Positions 53,701 through 64,000 of a stretch of DNA of 64,000 nt are shown one piece after another. Positions within the stretch are counted from its first letter, which is position 1; each line of letters begins with the position of its first letter. The notes below the pieces were generated by a model that ran no database searches, was not told where the DNA came from, and saw nothing but the letters and a program-made list of their open reading frames with translations. The translations under genes were made by a program, and so were the position numbers. This stretch comes from Flaccisagitta enflata. Taxonomy: Eukaryota > Chaetognatha > Sagittoidea > Aphragmophora. The stretch lies in contig OZ231127.1 in assembly GCA_965153355.1 (NCBI GenBank), positions 50,964,001 through 51,028,000 on the forward strand, in the 5' to 3' direction.

Positions 53701-56700
53701 GAGTCATGTCCCTAACATCTAGCTTTTTGTCGGAGATCAATACTTAACATAACTTATTTAGGAGTCCAGTAAATTAAGTTATGTCCTGCGCGCCACTTAC
53801 AGGTGTTGATCTTGTTCGCCAATTTAGGAGATAGATAAGAAACCCAGCCTTAGTATTAGACTGTTCACATCCGCTCTGGCAAGGCCTGTGTTTCCTTCTA
53901 ATGTGTTTCCTTCTAATCTAAGCCTTTGTCCTTTTTACCTACTGAGATTCTCACTTTTTATTTTCATCATGTTGAATTACTTCTCTAATTTTTGTTTATT
54001 TTTCAGGTTCAAAAATTACGAGACGATCTACAATTCGAGAAACGCCGCAGTCGTAGCTTGGAAAGGAGCAAAAATCACGCCGTAAAGACTATGAAAGAAT
54101 CCTTAGAGCACGGTGAGTGCCTTCTCTTTGATATAAGTAGGGTACTAGGGTAGACAATGCAGAAGTGGGTCAGGTGGAAAAATTTGGGTCGCGCGCTGGG
54201 CTGCTGCGTTTTGAAAGATTACGAACAATATTCGGAAAGATGATTTTGTCTCAGACAACTATCGTATAGCCAGAGATCAAAGTAATCACGCTGCTAGCCC
54301 CTAATCATCTTTTCTTTTGTTCCCTATTCAGTCAGAGAAAAGACATCGGAAACGGTTACTGTTCAGATGATGCAGGAGAAAGAGCAAGAAGTAGCTCAAC
54401 TGAAAAGCGTCCTTAGTAGGGAAAGGGAGCAGCAGATCAAAGAAGTCATCCGAGGGAAAAAGGAAGAAATTAAGACCATGAAGTACAAGTGAGTTCTTCA
54501 CATACATTCACGTGGGCCACTGACAGACCGACTCGGGGAGTGATGGGCTATTTATGCGAGATATAAATTCATTTTTTGATATAGATGCTTTATTATGAGA
54601 GAGAGAGACACACACACACACAGAGAGACACAGAGAGAGGCGACGAGAATGAGTTGCGCGGAAGTGTCATTTAATTCGAGATATCATCTTTTTCTATTTG
54701 AACGAATGAGTCCGATCAACTTTTTTTCTGAGCTGCGTTATGCAATTCACTTAAAATTTGCCTGGTGGGTAATTTCAGGAGAAACCAACCAAATCATAAA
54801 ACCCTCAAATCATGGATTTTCTTTATTTTTGGTGTACAGGTGCGCCCTAGGAAGTTATTTACAGATCCTGAATCTTTTCGTTTTACGACCAATATACTAG
54901 ATTTTATGGCCGTTTGAAATTTTGGAAATTTTGGGAAATTTTGAGAATTTTGCAATGTTTGAAAGGTCATAACTCCAATAGTATTTTTAGAAAAGAAGTG
55001 ATCTTGGTATCAATCTACTAGTTTTAACCTAGAGAATCTAATGGAGCAAAAAAATTTTCTGAAAAAAGTTGATATGATAGTTATTTTGCCTATGTGGGGC
55101 CATTTTGGGTACTCCTAGGTACCTAGTACGATGAAATTTGTTAAAAAAGTTTTTGGAAAATGTTCTTTAAAGTTTTTTGATTCATATCCAAAAGAAAAAA
55201 AATGGCCCTTTTTCTCAAAGATCCTAAAATAAGTGGTCAAAGTCGAGTCCTTTGAATCCTGGCTCCTGATTGGTCAGCAAGTGGACTAAACAGCCAATCA
55301 GGAGCTAGGATTCAAAGGAGTCAACTTTGACCCCTTATTTCGATATCTTTGAGAAAAAGGGCCATTTTTTTTTCTTTTGAATATGAATCAAAAAACATTA
55401 AAGAGCTTTTTCCAAATATTTTTTCACCAAATTTCATCGTACTAGGTACCTAGGGGTACCCAAAATGGCCCCGCATAGGCAAAAAAACTATCATATCAAC
55501 TTTTTTTGGAAATTTTTTTTGCTCCATTAGATTCTCTAGGTTAAAACTAGAAGACTGATACCATGATCACCTCTTTTCTCAAAATGCTATAGGAGTTATG
55601 ACCTTTCAAACATTGCAAAATTCCCAAAATTTCCCAAAATTTCAAAAATTTCAAACGGCCATAAAATCTAAAATATTGGTCGTAAAACGAAAAGATTCGA
55701 GATCTGTAAATAACTTCCCAGGGCGCACCTGTACACCATAAATAAGCAAAATCCATGATTTGAGGGTTTTATGATTTGGTTGGTTTCTCCTGAAATTACC
55801 CTGGTGTTCGCTTTTTAGTTTCCGAGAACTAAATAAATGTTTTTTTTTTCATGTTTCACCTTTTTTCTTTTCCTTTTTTTTTTGTTGCTATCTCACTTTT
55901 TAGCCATTTTTCTCCTTTTCCAACCCACTAGTTTTTACTGTCTTTCACTTTTTATAACCCATAAACTTATCATTACCAAATTATTTTTTTTCATAACTAT
56001 AACCTTATCTGTTCATTTTCATACTTGTTTGTATACGAAACAAGGCCGGATACACGGCAATCCAGTCGCGGACGATTTGGCAGGAGCAGTAATGCGAAAA
56101 CCGCTCGGAATTCAAAAATGTGACGGACGGACCGACGGACCGACCTACCAACCGACACAGCAAGGTGTAGAGTCGCGTGTCCGCGACTAAAAATAACTAG
56201 CAGGTTGCCTTATGCAATATTCTTGTGCTTTGGCGCTTTGGCACTTTGTCACACCCTGTACACCATGAACACCACTCTTAGCGTGTATAAATGGCCTTGA
56301 TCGTTTTTGCCAATAGACGATAATGGGAGCAATATAGTACACCGAGCAGGCTCTGCGATCTATTGAGCACGTAACTCGTGTGTTTTTAGATGCGTCCTCG
56401 CATCTCTATAAGAGGGTCTGTCCCTTGGTCTGTCTGTCTGTCTGAATGTCTGTCTGTCTGAGTGGAACGCGAAAATTAAAAAACGCGATTTTTAGGGTTT
56501 TCTCTTCATTTCTCTTCAAGTATCTTCTTGTCTCTTATATTTCTTTTGTCTCTTTCATCTCTTTTTTATCTTTTGTCTCTTTTGTCTCCTATATGTCTCT
56601 TATATCTCCTATATGTCTCTTATATCTCTTATGTATCTTATGTCTCTTTTGTCTCCTATGTCTCTTATGTTTCTTATGTTTCTATGTCTCTTTGTCACCT

Positions 56701-58537
56701 GTATGTCTATTATGTCTATTATGTCTCTTATGTCTCCTATATGTCTCTTATATCTCATGTCTCTTATGTCTCTTATGTGTCTCTTATATCTCATATCTCT
56801 TATGTCTCTTATCTCTCTTATGTCTCTTATCTCTCTTATGTCGCTTATGTCTCTTATCTCTCTTATGTCTCTTATCTCTCTTATGTCTCTTATCTCTCTT
56901 AAGTCTCTTATGTCTCTTAATGTCTCCTCATGTTTCCTCATGTCTCTCCATATCTCTCCATGTCTTCCAAGTCCCTTCATGTTTCTTCGTGAGTATGAGG
57001 CGGGGGGGGGGTGGGGTGTGGGGGAGGGGGGGGGGGTGGGGAGGCGTGGGGGGAGGGGTGGGGAGGCGTGGGGGGGGGGAGAGGTGGGGGAGGCGTGCGG
57101 GGAGGGGCGGGGAGGGGGGAGGTGGAGAGGCGTGGGGGGGGAGAGATGAATCAGTTTCTCTTTTTCTCTGAATCTTTATACTTTTATATTATCATATCTT
57201 GATATCTATATATCTTAATAATTTGTATGATTTTATCTTACGTCTAAAGAGGACGCATCCATTGGACATCTCTTGGCCTTGTTCACTTGCTATGAGGCGA
57301 CCGATAACCATTTTGAACGTCATTCCGACCGATTCAATTCACCGACCCACCATATAACTGACCCAACTCACCTATACGTTTTACGACTACGTTACTCATG
57401 GGCTAGAGATGGGGGATTGGGGGATGCATTTTAAAATCCTTCTGATCTAACTGCTCGTCTCAAAGAGCTTCGAGGTTTTCTTATTTGGCCACTAAGATTT
57501 TTAGAAAAAAACTTCCCCAGGCCCGGCCCCCGGTCTTCTTCTTGTCTGGGCTTTTGTCTGGTTTGGCTTAATAAACCTCTCGTCGTTCGGCTGTGACGGC
57601 TCTAGTATAAAAATGAAAAAAAGAAAGGTTGAATAACCTGTTGCTTGGGGGAAAAAATATAATTTATCGTTCATGATACACCCAGGATGAGGCAAAACCG
57701 GGATGAGGCGGTGAGAGTGGCCCTCGATCTTCAAAAAAAAGATTTGACAAATTCCTTGAAACGAGATTTTGACAAGGATCTCGCCAGATTAGAGGGAGAA
57801 GTCCTCTCCCTAAAACAGGTTAGTGTGGGGCCAACTTTATTGCTTAAGTGTACGCTGCCGGGTGCTGACGCTGCTTAGGCGCAGCCTGGATAACCTTTCT
57901 TTCGTAGAGTGACAGGTGAATAAAGGGGGTACTCTTCTTCTTGCTCGACTCTCGCACTTGTCTCTCGACTGATCCTTTAAAAAACTTTGAATTTGCACTG
58001 ATTTTAGGGGATTCAGGGACGCTATATGTAACAGATCACATCGAGGGGTTTTGTTCCTTTGCTAACTAAATTATTGATGCGAGTCATCCATTTATGAAAG
58101 CCAAAGTTTATTTGTGAATTTGATCGTGTCTGCGGCGGTTTGATTCTTTTGGGGTGGTTGCTGGGTGGTTAGAGGCTGGGTATGGGAATTTTCTTTAGCT
58201 TGGCTGATCTGAGTTAAAGTGAAGGCGGTTTGAGCCTCTTGGGGTGGTTGTTGGGTGGTTAGAGGCTGGGTATGGGAATTTTCTTTAGCTGGGCTGATCT
58301 GAGTCATAGTGTACGGATTGTGAAAATGGCTTCGACGTACGAAGTGGAAAAGAAGTGCATGATGGGATTGTTCGAGCTATGCTCTGCTTTTTGTGTTACG
58401 CTAGATAAAATTATTGAGATCTATGTAAATGTGCCTCACCGTCTATTTCTATCTCTGTCTCTCTCTATCTTCGTCTCTCTTGTCGAATTGTCCTGTCCTT
58501 CTCTTTCTGTGTCTGTCTTTGTCCGTCTCTCTCTGTC

Positions 58538-58622
<85 letters not shown>

Positions 58623-60539
58623 AGGAAAAGCAACAGTTAAAAGACGAAGTGGATCTGTTGAAAGAAGCGGAGAGGGAGAAGATTCATCGTCTCGACGCTC
58701 TCAATCATGAGCACCAAAAAGAGGTCAGAAATAACACTTTTTTGAGGTGCTGTTATCGGCATTATACTTTATAGGCAGCCAAGGAGAAATTTCTGGCCAA
58801 TATCACCCTTTTCTTAAATGTTGAAGAAGTGCACTTACTATTTCGACTCAATGTGTCAGGTCGTTTGTCAGTATTACTGTGCAATTTTAGTATTTGAAGC
58901 CAGTCTTCCTCATAAGTTCCCTGTCCTAATTCGTTTCTGTCCTTTCCACAATGGAACCCCTGCTTAGCCAAACAAATCCATGAAATCTCCACTTTATCCG
59001 ATTTTCTAATGGCATCGATATTTCTACAGTTGCAATGAAAATACAATGCGATGTATTTTCATTGCTTCTGTACCTTTTTCCCCACATTCTTGCATCCGTT
59101 ATAGCGGGGTTTGATTGTAGTTGTCCTGACAGATGTTAGTTGTTTAAAAATGTCATGTTCATGTCGTTGACACCTGATGGAAATCCTTGAATTGACAAAG
59201 AAGCGGTGTGCCTGAGGAAAGAATAGTATGGGCCCCATGCCTATGGGGGGTCATGTTAACTCAGGTGTACCTGGCCTTGTTATCAAGCCCGGGCGATTTT
59301 GCATTTTCTTTAACAATACAATACACTATACAATTTTTCAAAGTATTGGGCCAATACAATACAATACCAATACAATACAATATCTTAAAGAATTGTACCC
59401 AATACATAACAATATTTTAATTCACATAATAAAAAAATTGTGATGAATCTTAAATAAATAGTTGAAGCTTTAACTCATTTTTTATATGCTTGATCAAAAA
59501 AGGATTTTTAAATATTTTTCTTAACTTTCATAAATCAATATTTTTGTCCGATTTACAGCCATTTCAGGACTATAACATAGCCTGATCGTGTAGTAGCGTT
59601 TGTTGTTCGCTTGTGCCAACCCTTAAAACTGGGAACCAGTACTCAGATGTTGATGAAACTTGGTCAGTGTTATTTTTAGGGCATTACTAACCTGTGTACC
59701 AACTTTCAACAACATTCATAAATATTTGATACCCTTTGCCTATTATTTTTGTAGTAATATTAATTCCTGGACTTGTGCAATTTATATAGGGAAGGAAGAA
59801 GGTTCACCAATCGTTGTTCAACCTGTGAAGTTTATTGCATCAATTAAAGCTCCCCTGCAAGATTTCAGATAATTCTGAGTATTGGTTTAAGATACATGGT
59901 ATTTTGCTAACACAATTCCTGGACTTGTGCACTTATAGAAGGAAGTAAAGTTCACCAATGTTGTTCAAACTTCTGCAAGGTTCATTGCATCAATTAAAGC
60001 TCTCCTGCAAGATTTCAGAAATTTCTGAGTATAGTTAAGAAAATATAGGGTATTTATGATGTATCTTGTAACATTATTTCCTGACTTACTTTTTTGCGAA
60101 ACAATTTTAAATTTTTTTGAAAAAATTTTTTTTTGAGATTTTTTTTTCTAAAATTTTAAAAAAAAAAAAATTTTGAAATTTTTTTTTTGTTATCTTTTTA
60201 TTGTTGGATTATAACCCTGAACTTGTAGCCATCATGGACTTTAAGGTATGCAACCAGAACGGGCAGACTGAGAAGCCGGGCCGACTGAGTAGCTGGGTCT
60301 GAGCAGTCGGGCCGACTGAGAGGCCGGGTCAGGGACCAGAGGCCGGGTCGCACTGAGAGCCGGGTCGACTGAGTAGACCAGGCCGATGAGTAGCTGGGCC
60401 TCATGATAACTGGCTCTGACACCAAAACTCTACAGTCGGTGACTGTTATTCAGTTTTATACTTTATCTTTGCTTCTTCTGGCAAAAAGTTTCCTCTTCTT
60501 CTGTCTGTTTCTCTCTCTCTCTCTCTCTCTTCTCTTCTC

Positions 60540-60606
<67 letters not shown>

Positions 60607-62629
60607 CCCTTGAATGTATTGACCCAGGATTAGATCTGAGAGAAAATCGATCTTTCCTCTTTCTCATTCTCTTCATCTTCCAGAACTCATCCTCTTCTTC
60701 TTCACTTTTTTCGGCACCTCCTAAAAAATCGATCTCTCCTCATTCTCCCCATCCACTTTACGTTATCCTCTTTTTCTTCCCTACTTTTTTTTTTCACCAG
60801 CTTGTTTGACCTTCCCAAGAATTCCACTTTTTTCTCAAAAAAAAATATTGTATAGTATTGTATCGGGAAAATAACAATACTCGTAGTAAGTATTGGGTAA
60901 ACCCAATACTTAAAAGTATTGTAAATACAATACAATACCCAATACGAATCGCCCAGCCTTGCTTGTTATAGATGCGTGCTGGTGGGGAGTGGAGCAGTAA
61001 TGCTATCACCAATTACCCGTAAATGCCGAAAATAAGTTAAGTTTGTCGGATGGACGGACCAACAGACGTACGGACAGGCAAAGCGGGTTGTAGAGTCGCT
61101 TGCACGCGACTAAAATGAGCGCCGCTAGGACAGCTGGGTCGGGTTAGATGTCATGTTTCTTGTTACTAAACAGTTGTTTTCATTTTGCAAGCGTGTATTT
61201 TCACACTAATATGCTTCAAACTAAATAAATGATGTATTAATGAAATACCCTGGACCCAGGCTTCATTCTGATACCTAAATTGTCACACTTGACCTCGATT
61301 GATATGTCCGTGCGGCCTGTCTAAAGTTGATGGGGTAAACGCTCAAACATGCCCCCCTTCGATTTTGATCAAATTTATATCAGAAATAACTGTCAAGGGG
61401 TGCTCATGGATCAAGTCTCTTGAGCTCGGACTCATCATCTTGACTGTTGAATAAAGCTTGATAATTAGGCATAATGACCCTATCCTGGTCAATAGAATTG
61501 ATACCGAATTATCGACATTGAAGGTACTACTCCTAATGACTTAATTACTTTTTTCGTATTGCCGCTTCTTTTAATCTGGATTAAGTATTGGATAGCATTT
61601 GTTCACGCCTGGTGCGAGAATGGACTCTTTTTGGTCGGTCAATCGGTCGGTCTGTCGGTAACGCATTCATTAATTGTCCTTCAGATGACGCGTGTTCTCA
61701 ACGTAAATCGTCGCGAGGCCCGGCGAGATCTATCAGAGTTGGCGAATATGCGGCGCAAGTTGGAGTCAACAACGCAAGAAGTCGCCGTTAAGGCCGACAT
61801 CGCCAAAAGAGTCATGAGAGAGAACAACGAACTGAGGTATGAATGTGCTATTCTTCGCCCCCTTTTTTTAGGATGTAGGCATGGTGTTCCCATCCACATC
61901 GTCCTTTTGGTCCTTCTAATAAATCCCATTTTCTCTCTTCTTCGCCAACATATTGGAAAGTGCGTACAAAATGCATGTGCTCTATGAGCAGAGGTCCCGA
62001 CTCGAAGTGAAATAGTGTATATTGTATTTATTGTTGTTTGAAACACTATAAAAGCCTTGTTACTTTCTTAAAACATTTTCATATTCTCATGGCAAAAGAA
62101 AAAAGAAAAAAAAAGCCAAATGACTTCAAATGATAATTCTATTTTATAGTTGTTATACTCTCAGACATGATTGCGCTTCGTTGAAAGGGATAATGACAAT
62201 AAGTTTGCATAAACAAGTGGAATTCTCTTTCAATGGGACTGATTAGTTTCCGAAAGGCTCTTTAACAGCTCTGGATGACCTACCAGGAGAGGTCTTGTCA
62301 AGGCTTGGAGGGGGGAAGAAGGAGGAAGTCTACAAAGGTCCTTAGCCCATGTGTGAGGGATAGGTGCGGAAGCTTGTGCGAAAAATTTCACGCTACGCGG
62401 CAGCTTAGTAGAATCGGCATCTCTGCGTATGAGTATGGGAGCCATTGAAGGCTTACCCTAATCCAATGACACTTCTTCCAGGACCAAACTATCACGATCT
62501 GCGTCGGAGCATCGACGTCCGCGACCTCCCCCGGCAACGCTCACAAGGCCGACGACCGCCAGCAAAAAGAAGGAAAGGTCGACCGTAGGAGACGCCGAGA
62601 AAAGGGACAAGGACAAAGTTGGCCAATGA
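50755..62629 (+). CDS. Coiled-coil protein, 459 aa, ten coding exons; JAKMIP-like
   Basis: Exons: 50755-50781, 51044-51209, 51391-51587, 52056-52250, 54007-54112, 54332-54488, 57686-57818, 58625-58723, 61685-61836, 62482-62629. They total 1380 nt with every phase matching and the stop TGA at 62627. Residues 1-175 are Pro/Ser/Lys-rich and probably disordered. Residues 179-411 form a nearly continuous charged coiled coil (FQRLKKEVQDLRFQVQKLRD onward). The tail (412-459) is basic and Pro/Ser-rich. The order of heptads, including FDKDLARLEGEVLSLK and a C-terminal HQKEMTRVLNVNRREARRDL, recalls the N-terminal half of Janus kinase and microtubule-interacting proteins, which bind microtubules and kinesin cargo. 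No JAKMIP C-terminal domain is present. The family call is from memory of the pattern, not an alignment; a generic coiled-coil protein remains possible. Confidence 0.75.
51044..51209 (+). CDS. Coiled-coil gene coding exon 2
   Basis: Acceptor TTTTCACCGTCAG in phase 0; donor AATG/GTAGGT, ending one base into a codon. Encodes a Pro-rich segment (DLPPPPSISDGKDDQVPPQP). An alternative acceptor at 51080 would break the phase. Confidence 0.65.
51391..51587 (+). CDS. Coiled-coil gene coding exon 3
   Basis: Acceptor CTTCCTGTTAAG completes the split codon as Val; an in-frame TAA lies just inside the intron at 51387. Encodes a Ser/Arg/Pro-rich stretch (GRGTPPIGSPNGRSPRPSPS). Donor CCAG/GTATGT, phase 0. 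Confidence 0.75.
52056..52250 (+). CDS. Coiled-coil gene coding exon 4
   Basis: 65 codons in phase 0 on both sides. Begins AARPKSMYVPSS, has acidic GEEEYVEGEAG, and ends at the start of the coiled coil (RLKKEVQDLRFQ). Confidence 0.85.
54007..54112 (+). CDS. Coiled-coil gene coding exon 5
   Basis: Acceptor TTTATTTTTCAG, frame VQKLRDDLQFEKRRSRSLER, donor CACG/GTGAGT one base into a codon. Confidence 0.85.
54332..54488 (+). CDS. Coiled-coil gene coding exon 6
   Basis: Acceptor TTGTTCCCTATTCAG. The split Val codon is completed, then REKTSETVTVQMMQEKEQEV. Donor ACAA/GTGAGT two bases into a codon. Confidence 0.85.
54768..55800. mobile_element. Giant palindromic element with 6-bp target duplication
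   Basis: Two arms of about 500 bp pair almost throughout (centre near 55285). Ends are GGTAATTTCAGGAGAAACC and its exact complement. CTGGTG flanks both sides (54762-54767 and 55801-55806), consistent with a target-site duplication. It has no coding capacity and sits in the intron between exons 6 and 7 of the coiled-coil gene. Confidence 0.8.
56038..56193 (+). mobile_element. Family A element with hybrid stem
   Basis: AAACAAGGCCGGATACACGG, CCAGTCGCGGACG, GGCAGGAGCAGTAATG, GACG/GACC tract, hairpin AGTCGCGTGTCCGCGACT, AAAAA. The body is of the GTTGCG subfamily, but both 5' motif and hairpin carry C/G where that subfamily has T/A. This is a compensated change at all three sites. Confidence 0.8.
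56383..57283 (-). mobile_element. Family A element, GATGCG type, inverted copy
   Basis: T5, hairpin AGATGCGTCCTCGCATCT, CTATAAGAGGGTCTGTCCCT, (GTCT)n, TATGTCTCT units (56530-56960), and a very G-rich array (57001-57145). It ends TCTAAAGAGGACGCATCC and CTCTTGGCCTTGTT. It is the inverted counterpart of 47825-48763. Confidence 0.8.
57284..57684. other. Intron sequence, no feature seen
   Basis: Unique intron DNA between the family A element and exon 7. Confidence 0.5.
57686..57818 (+). CDS. Coiled-coil gene coding exon 7
   Basis: Acceptor ATACACCCAG completes a Lys codon, then MRQNRDEAVRVALDLQKKDL. Donor ACAG/GTTAGT, phase 0. The preceding intron (3.2 kb) holds a giant palindrome and two family A elements. 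Confidence 0.85.
58092..58320 (+). repeat. Two direct copies of a unit of about 120 bp
   Basis: GGGTGGTTAGAGGCTGGGTA and TGGGAATTTTCTTTAGCT occur twice, 121 bp apart (58163 and 58254). Confidence 0.75.
58545..58619. repeat. (TC)n tract forming a splice-acceptor polypyrimidine run
   Basis: 37 or so TC units immediately before AACAG and exon 8. Confidence 0.9.
58625..58723 (+). CDS. Coiled-coil gene coding exon 8
   Basis: 33 codons (EKQQLKDEVDLLKEAEREKI and on). The acceptor is a 75-bp pure (TC)n run followed by AACAG. Donor GAG/GTCAGA is weak but keeps phase 0 with the next exon. Confidence 0.8.
59275..59420. repeat. AATAC-rich repeat, inverted with 60840-60970
   Basis: GGCCTTGTTATCAAGCCCGG, GCGATT, then AATACAATACAATACC units. 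The complement of this order is seen near 60840-60970 (ACCCAATACGAATCGCCCAG, CCTTGCTTG). Confidence 0.55.
59540..60260 (-). mobile_element. Family D-like element, degraded
   Basis: T5 with a decayed hairpin (GTCCGATTTAC...CAGGAC), CTATAACATAGCCTGATCGT, GTAGTAATAT body units, A/T homopolymers (60100-60190), and one CATGGACTTTAAGGTATG unit near 60233. The double-hairpin far end was not found. Confidence 0.5.
60240..60420 (+). repeat. Degenerate GGGCCGACTGAG repeat
   Basis: About nine short units such as CCGGGTCGACTGAGTAG and CCGGGCCGACTGAG, just beyond the family D body. Confidence 0.6.
60547..60606. repeat. (TC)n microsatellite
   Basis: About 25 TC units with one TTTC interruption. Confidence 0.9.
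60955..61115 (+). mobile_element. Family A element, GTCGCG type
   Basis: A GATGCGTGCTGGTGGGGAGT 5' block, GGACGGACC tract, GCGGGTTGTAG, then hairpin AGTCGCTTGCACGCGACT with one mismatch and AAAA. The AACAAGGCC start is degraded. Confidence 0.65.
61116..61684. other. Intron sequence, no feature seen
   Basis: Unique intron DNA. TCGGTCAATCGGTCGGTCTG near 61635 is a small (GTCG)n-like run just before exon 9 and may be a family A remnant. Confidence 0.45.
61685..61836 (+). CDS. Coiled-coil gene coding exon 9
   Basis: Acceptor TTAATTGTCCTTCAG, frame MTRVLNVNRREARRDLSELA to RENNEL, donor TGAG/GTATGA two bases into a codon. Confidence 0.85.
62482..62629 (+). CDS. Coiled-coil gene last coding exon
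   Basis: Acceptor CACTTCTTCCAG completes an Arg codon, then TKLSRSASEHRRPRPPPATL, a Lys-rich segment (ASKKKERS), and a TGA at 62627. An unseen internal donor leading to further exons cannot be excluded. Confidence 0.7.
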
Positions 62630-63360
62630 GGTGGAAAAGAATGAAATTTTGTAACATTTTCATTCGCGATTTCTCAAGAGGAAAAAAAAAACAACTTTGG
62701 GCCAACCTCTCGGCCAGTACCCAAGTAACTTCATAACGCAATCTTTTATGTATTTTGTACAAAAAAATGTTGCTTATTTTTTGTTGCGCAAACCCGTATT
62801 ATTCACACAACTGTACCGCAGCATTTCTGCCATTTTCCTCGACTCTGTCCATCATCTATCAATATCATTCCATTTGTCTTATGCCGCTAGTCGATGGATC
62901 GTCATGTGTCAGTGATTTGTGTCGGTCTCATCTGTGGTTTTGTATTTTGGCGTAGTTGAAAGTATTTGATATTTATCATGAGATTCCTATCATGTTTTCA
63001 TTGATTGAACGCGGATTAACGATTTTCTTTTTCAGGATCTTTCCCAAATTTGCACCTCAGGTGCAGCTTTGATCTGGTGTTTTACCACGATGGTCTAGTC
63101 ATCTTTTCTCAAGCACCTCATTCCTTACATCATCCATCTTCTTATATATAAATCATTTTCCTTTCGCCCATGAAAGTTATTGATTTTTGTCCTCCCTTCT
63201 GTTTGAAATTAGTGACAGTCTCTTCTACTTAAATTCAGGTAGTTATCGTGATAAAATGGTCGCGCAAGATTGTTCCACTAGGTATTAACAGTGATGAACA
63301 CAGTCGAGCGCATGTCAAGAGACTGAACTAGATCATGCCTCAAAATGAAACCGCTTGATT
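62630..63360 (+). other. Probable 3' UTR and flank of the coiled-coil gene
   Basis: Repeat-free DNA after the TGA. The first AATAAA is at 63367, inside a repeat, so the true end is unclear. Confidence 0.35.
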
Positions 63361-63362
63361 GC

Positions 63363-63777
<415 letters not shown>

Positions 63778-64000
63778 GAGTGAGAGACTTTGCTGCCAGC
63801 ATGCACAATCATCATCTGGGACAATTTGAAGTTCAAATAGACTTCAATAACTTAATTCCTAATTTTTGGGAAAAATGCGAAAAATGTGAAAAATAAAAAA
63901 AGATTCAGAAACTATTTGAAACTATCAATCGCACAGAATTCTGCTTGGTGTCATCTGGAAGAGGAGATTTAGCTCTTTCTTAGCTATTAATTTCATGCGT
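63778..64000. repeat. Dispersed repeat related to 18220-18310
   Basis: GTGAAAAATAAAAAAAGATT and CTATCAATCGCACAG resemble GTGAAAAAATAAAAAAAGAT and TATTCATCGCGCC near 18260. No gene seen. Confidence 0.35.

Overview
The window is animal nuclear DNA, most likely from an invertebrate and perhaps an arthropod. The evidence is spliced genes with GT/AG introns, a C2H2 zinc-finger transcription factor with long disordered arms, large AT-rich introns and a very high load of microsatellites, minisatellites and small non-autonomous mobile elements. There is no operon, CRISPR array, intact transposase or retroelement reading frame, and no convincing tRNA or rRNA gene. The species cannot be named from the sequence.

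Layout. 1-30600: gene-poor and repeat-dominated, with GC-rich promoter-like blocks beside pure (TC)n tracts near 6780-7860 and 24700-25050 and one candidate short coding exon at 7764-7859. 30600-41600: the zinc-finger gene on the + strand. It has a probable noncoding first exon ending at 31162, a 3.9-kb intron full of repeats, a second exon from 35080, and an uninterrupted 1742-codon frame at 36029-41257 with six zinc fingers and a CtBP-type PLDLT motif. 41600-49800: AT-rich intergenic DNA and mobile elements. 49800-62630: a second + strand gene that I rebuilt from ten coding exons with matching phases. It encodes a 459-residue protein with a Pro/Ser-rich basic N-terminus and a long coiled coil, possibly JAKMIP-like. 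62630-64000: its probable 3' flank and further repeats.

The most notable content is the mobile DNA. About 18 copies of one element type (family A) share a fixed plan: AACAAGGCC at the 5' end, a subterminal motif, a tandem repeat private to each copy or subfamily, a (GACS)n tetranucleotide tract, and a 3' hairpin followed by AAAA. The 5' motif and both hairpin arms change together between subfamilies (GTCGCG, GTTGCG, GATGCG and GGTGC stems). This plan matches non-autonomous Helentron-type elements (HINE/DINE-1, Drosophila mini-me with (GTCY)n, bivalve pearl elements). Families D and E follow the same logic with other stems. Family B carries 20-21-bp minisatellites between conserved GC-rich ends. 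TA-flanked foldback MITEs make up much of the rest, and one contains a nested family A copy.

The two genes do not obviously work together. One is a nuclear DNA-binding regulator and the other a cytoplasmic coiled-coil protein. They share an orientation and are separated by about 9 kb of repeats.
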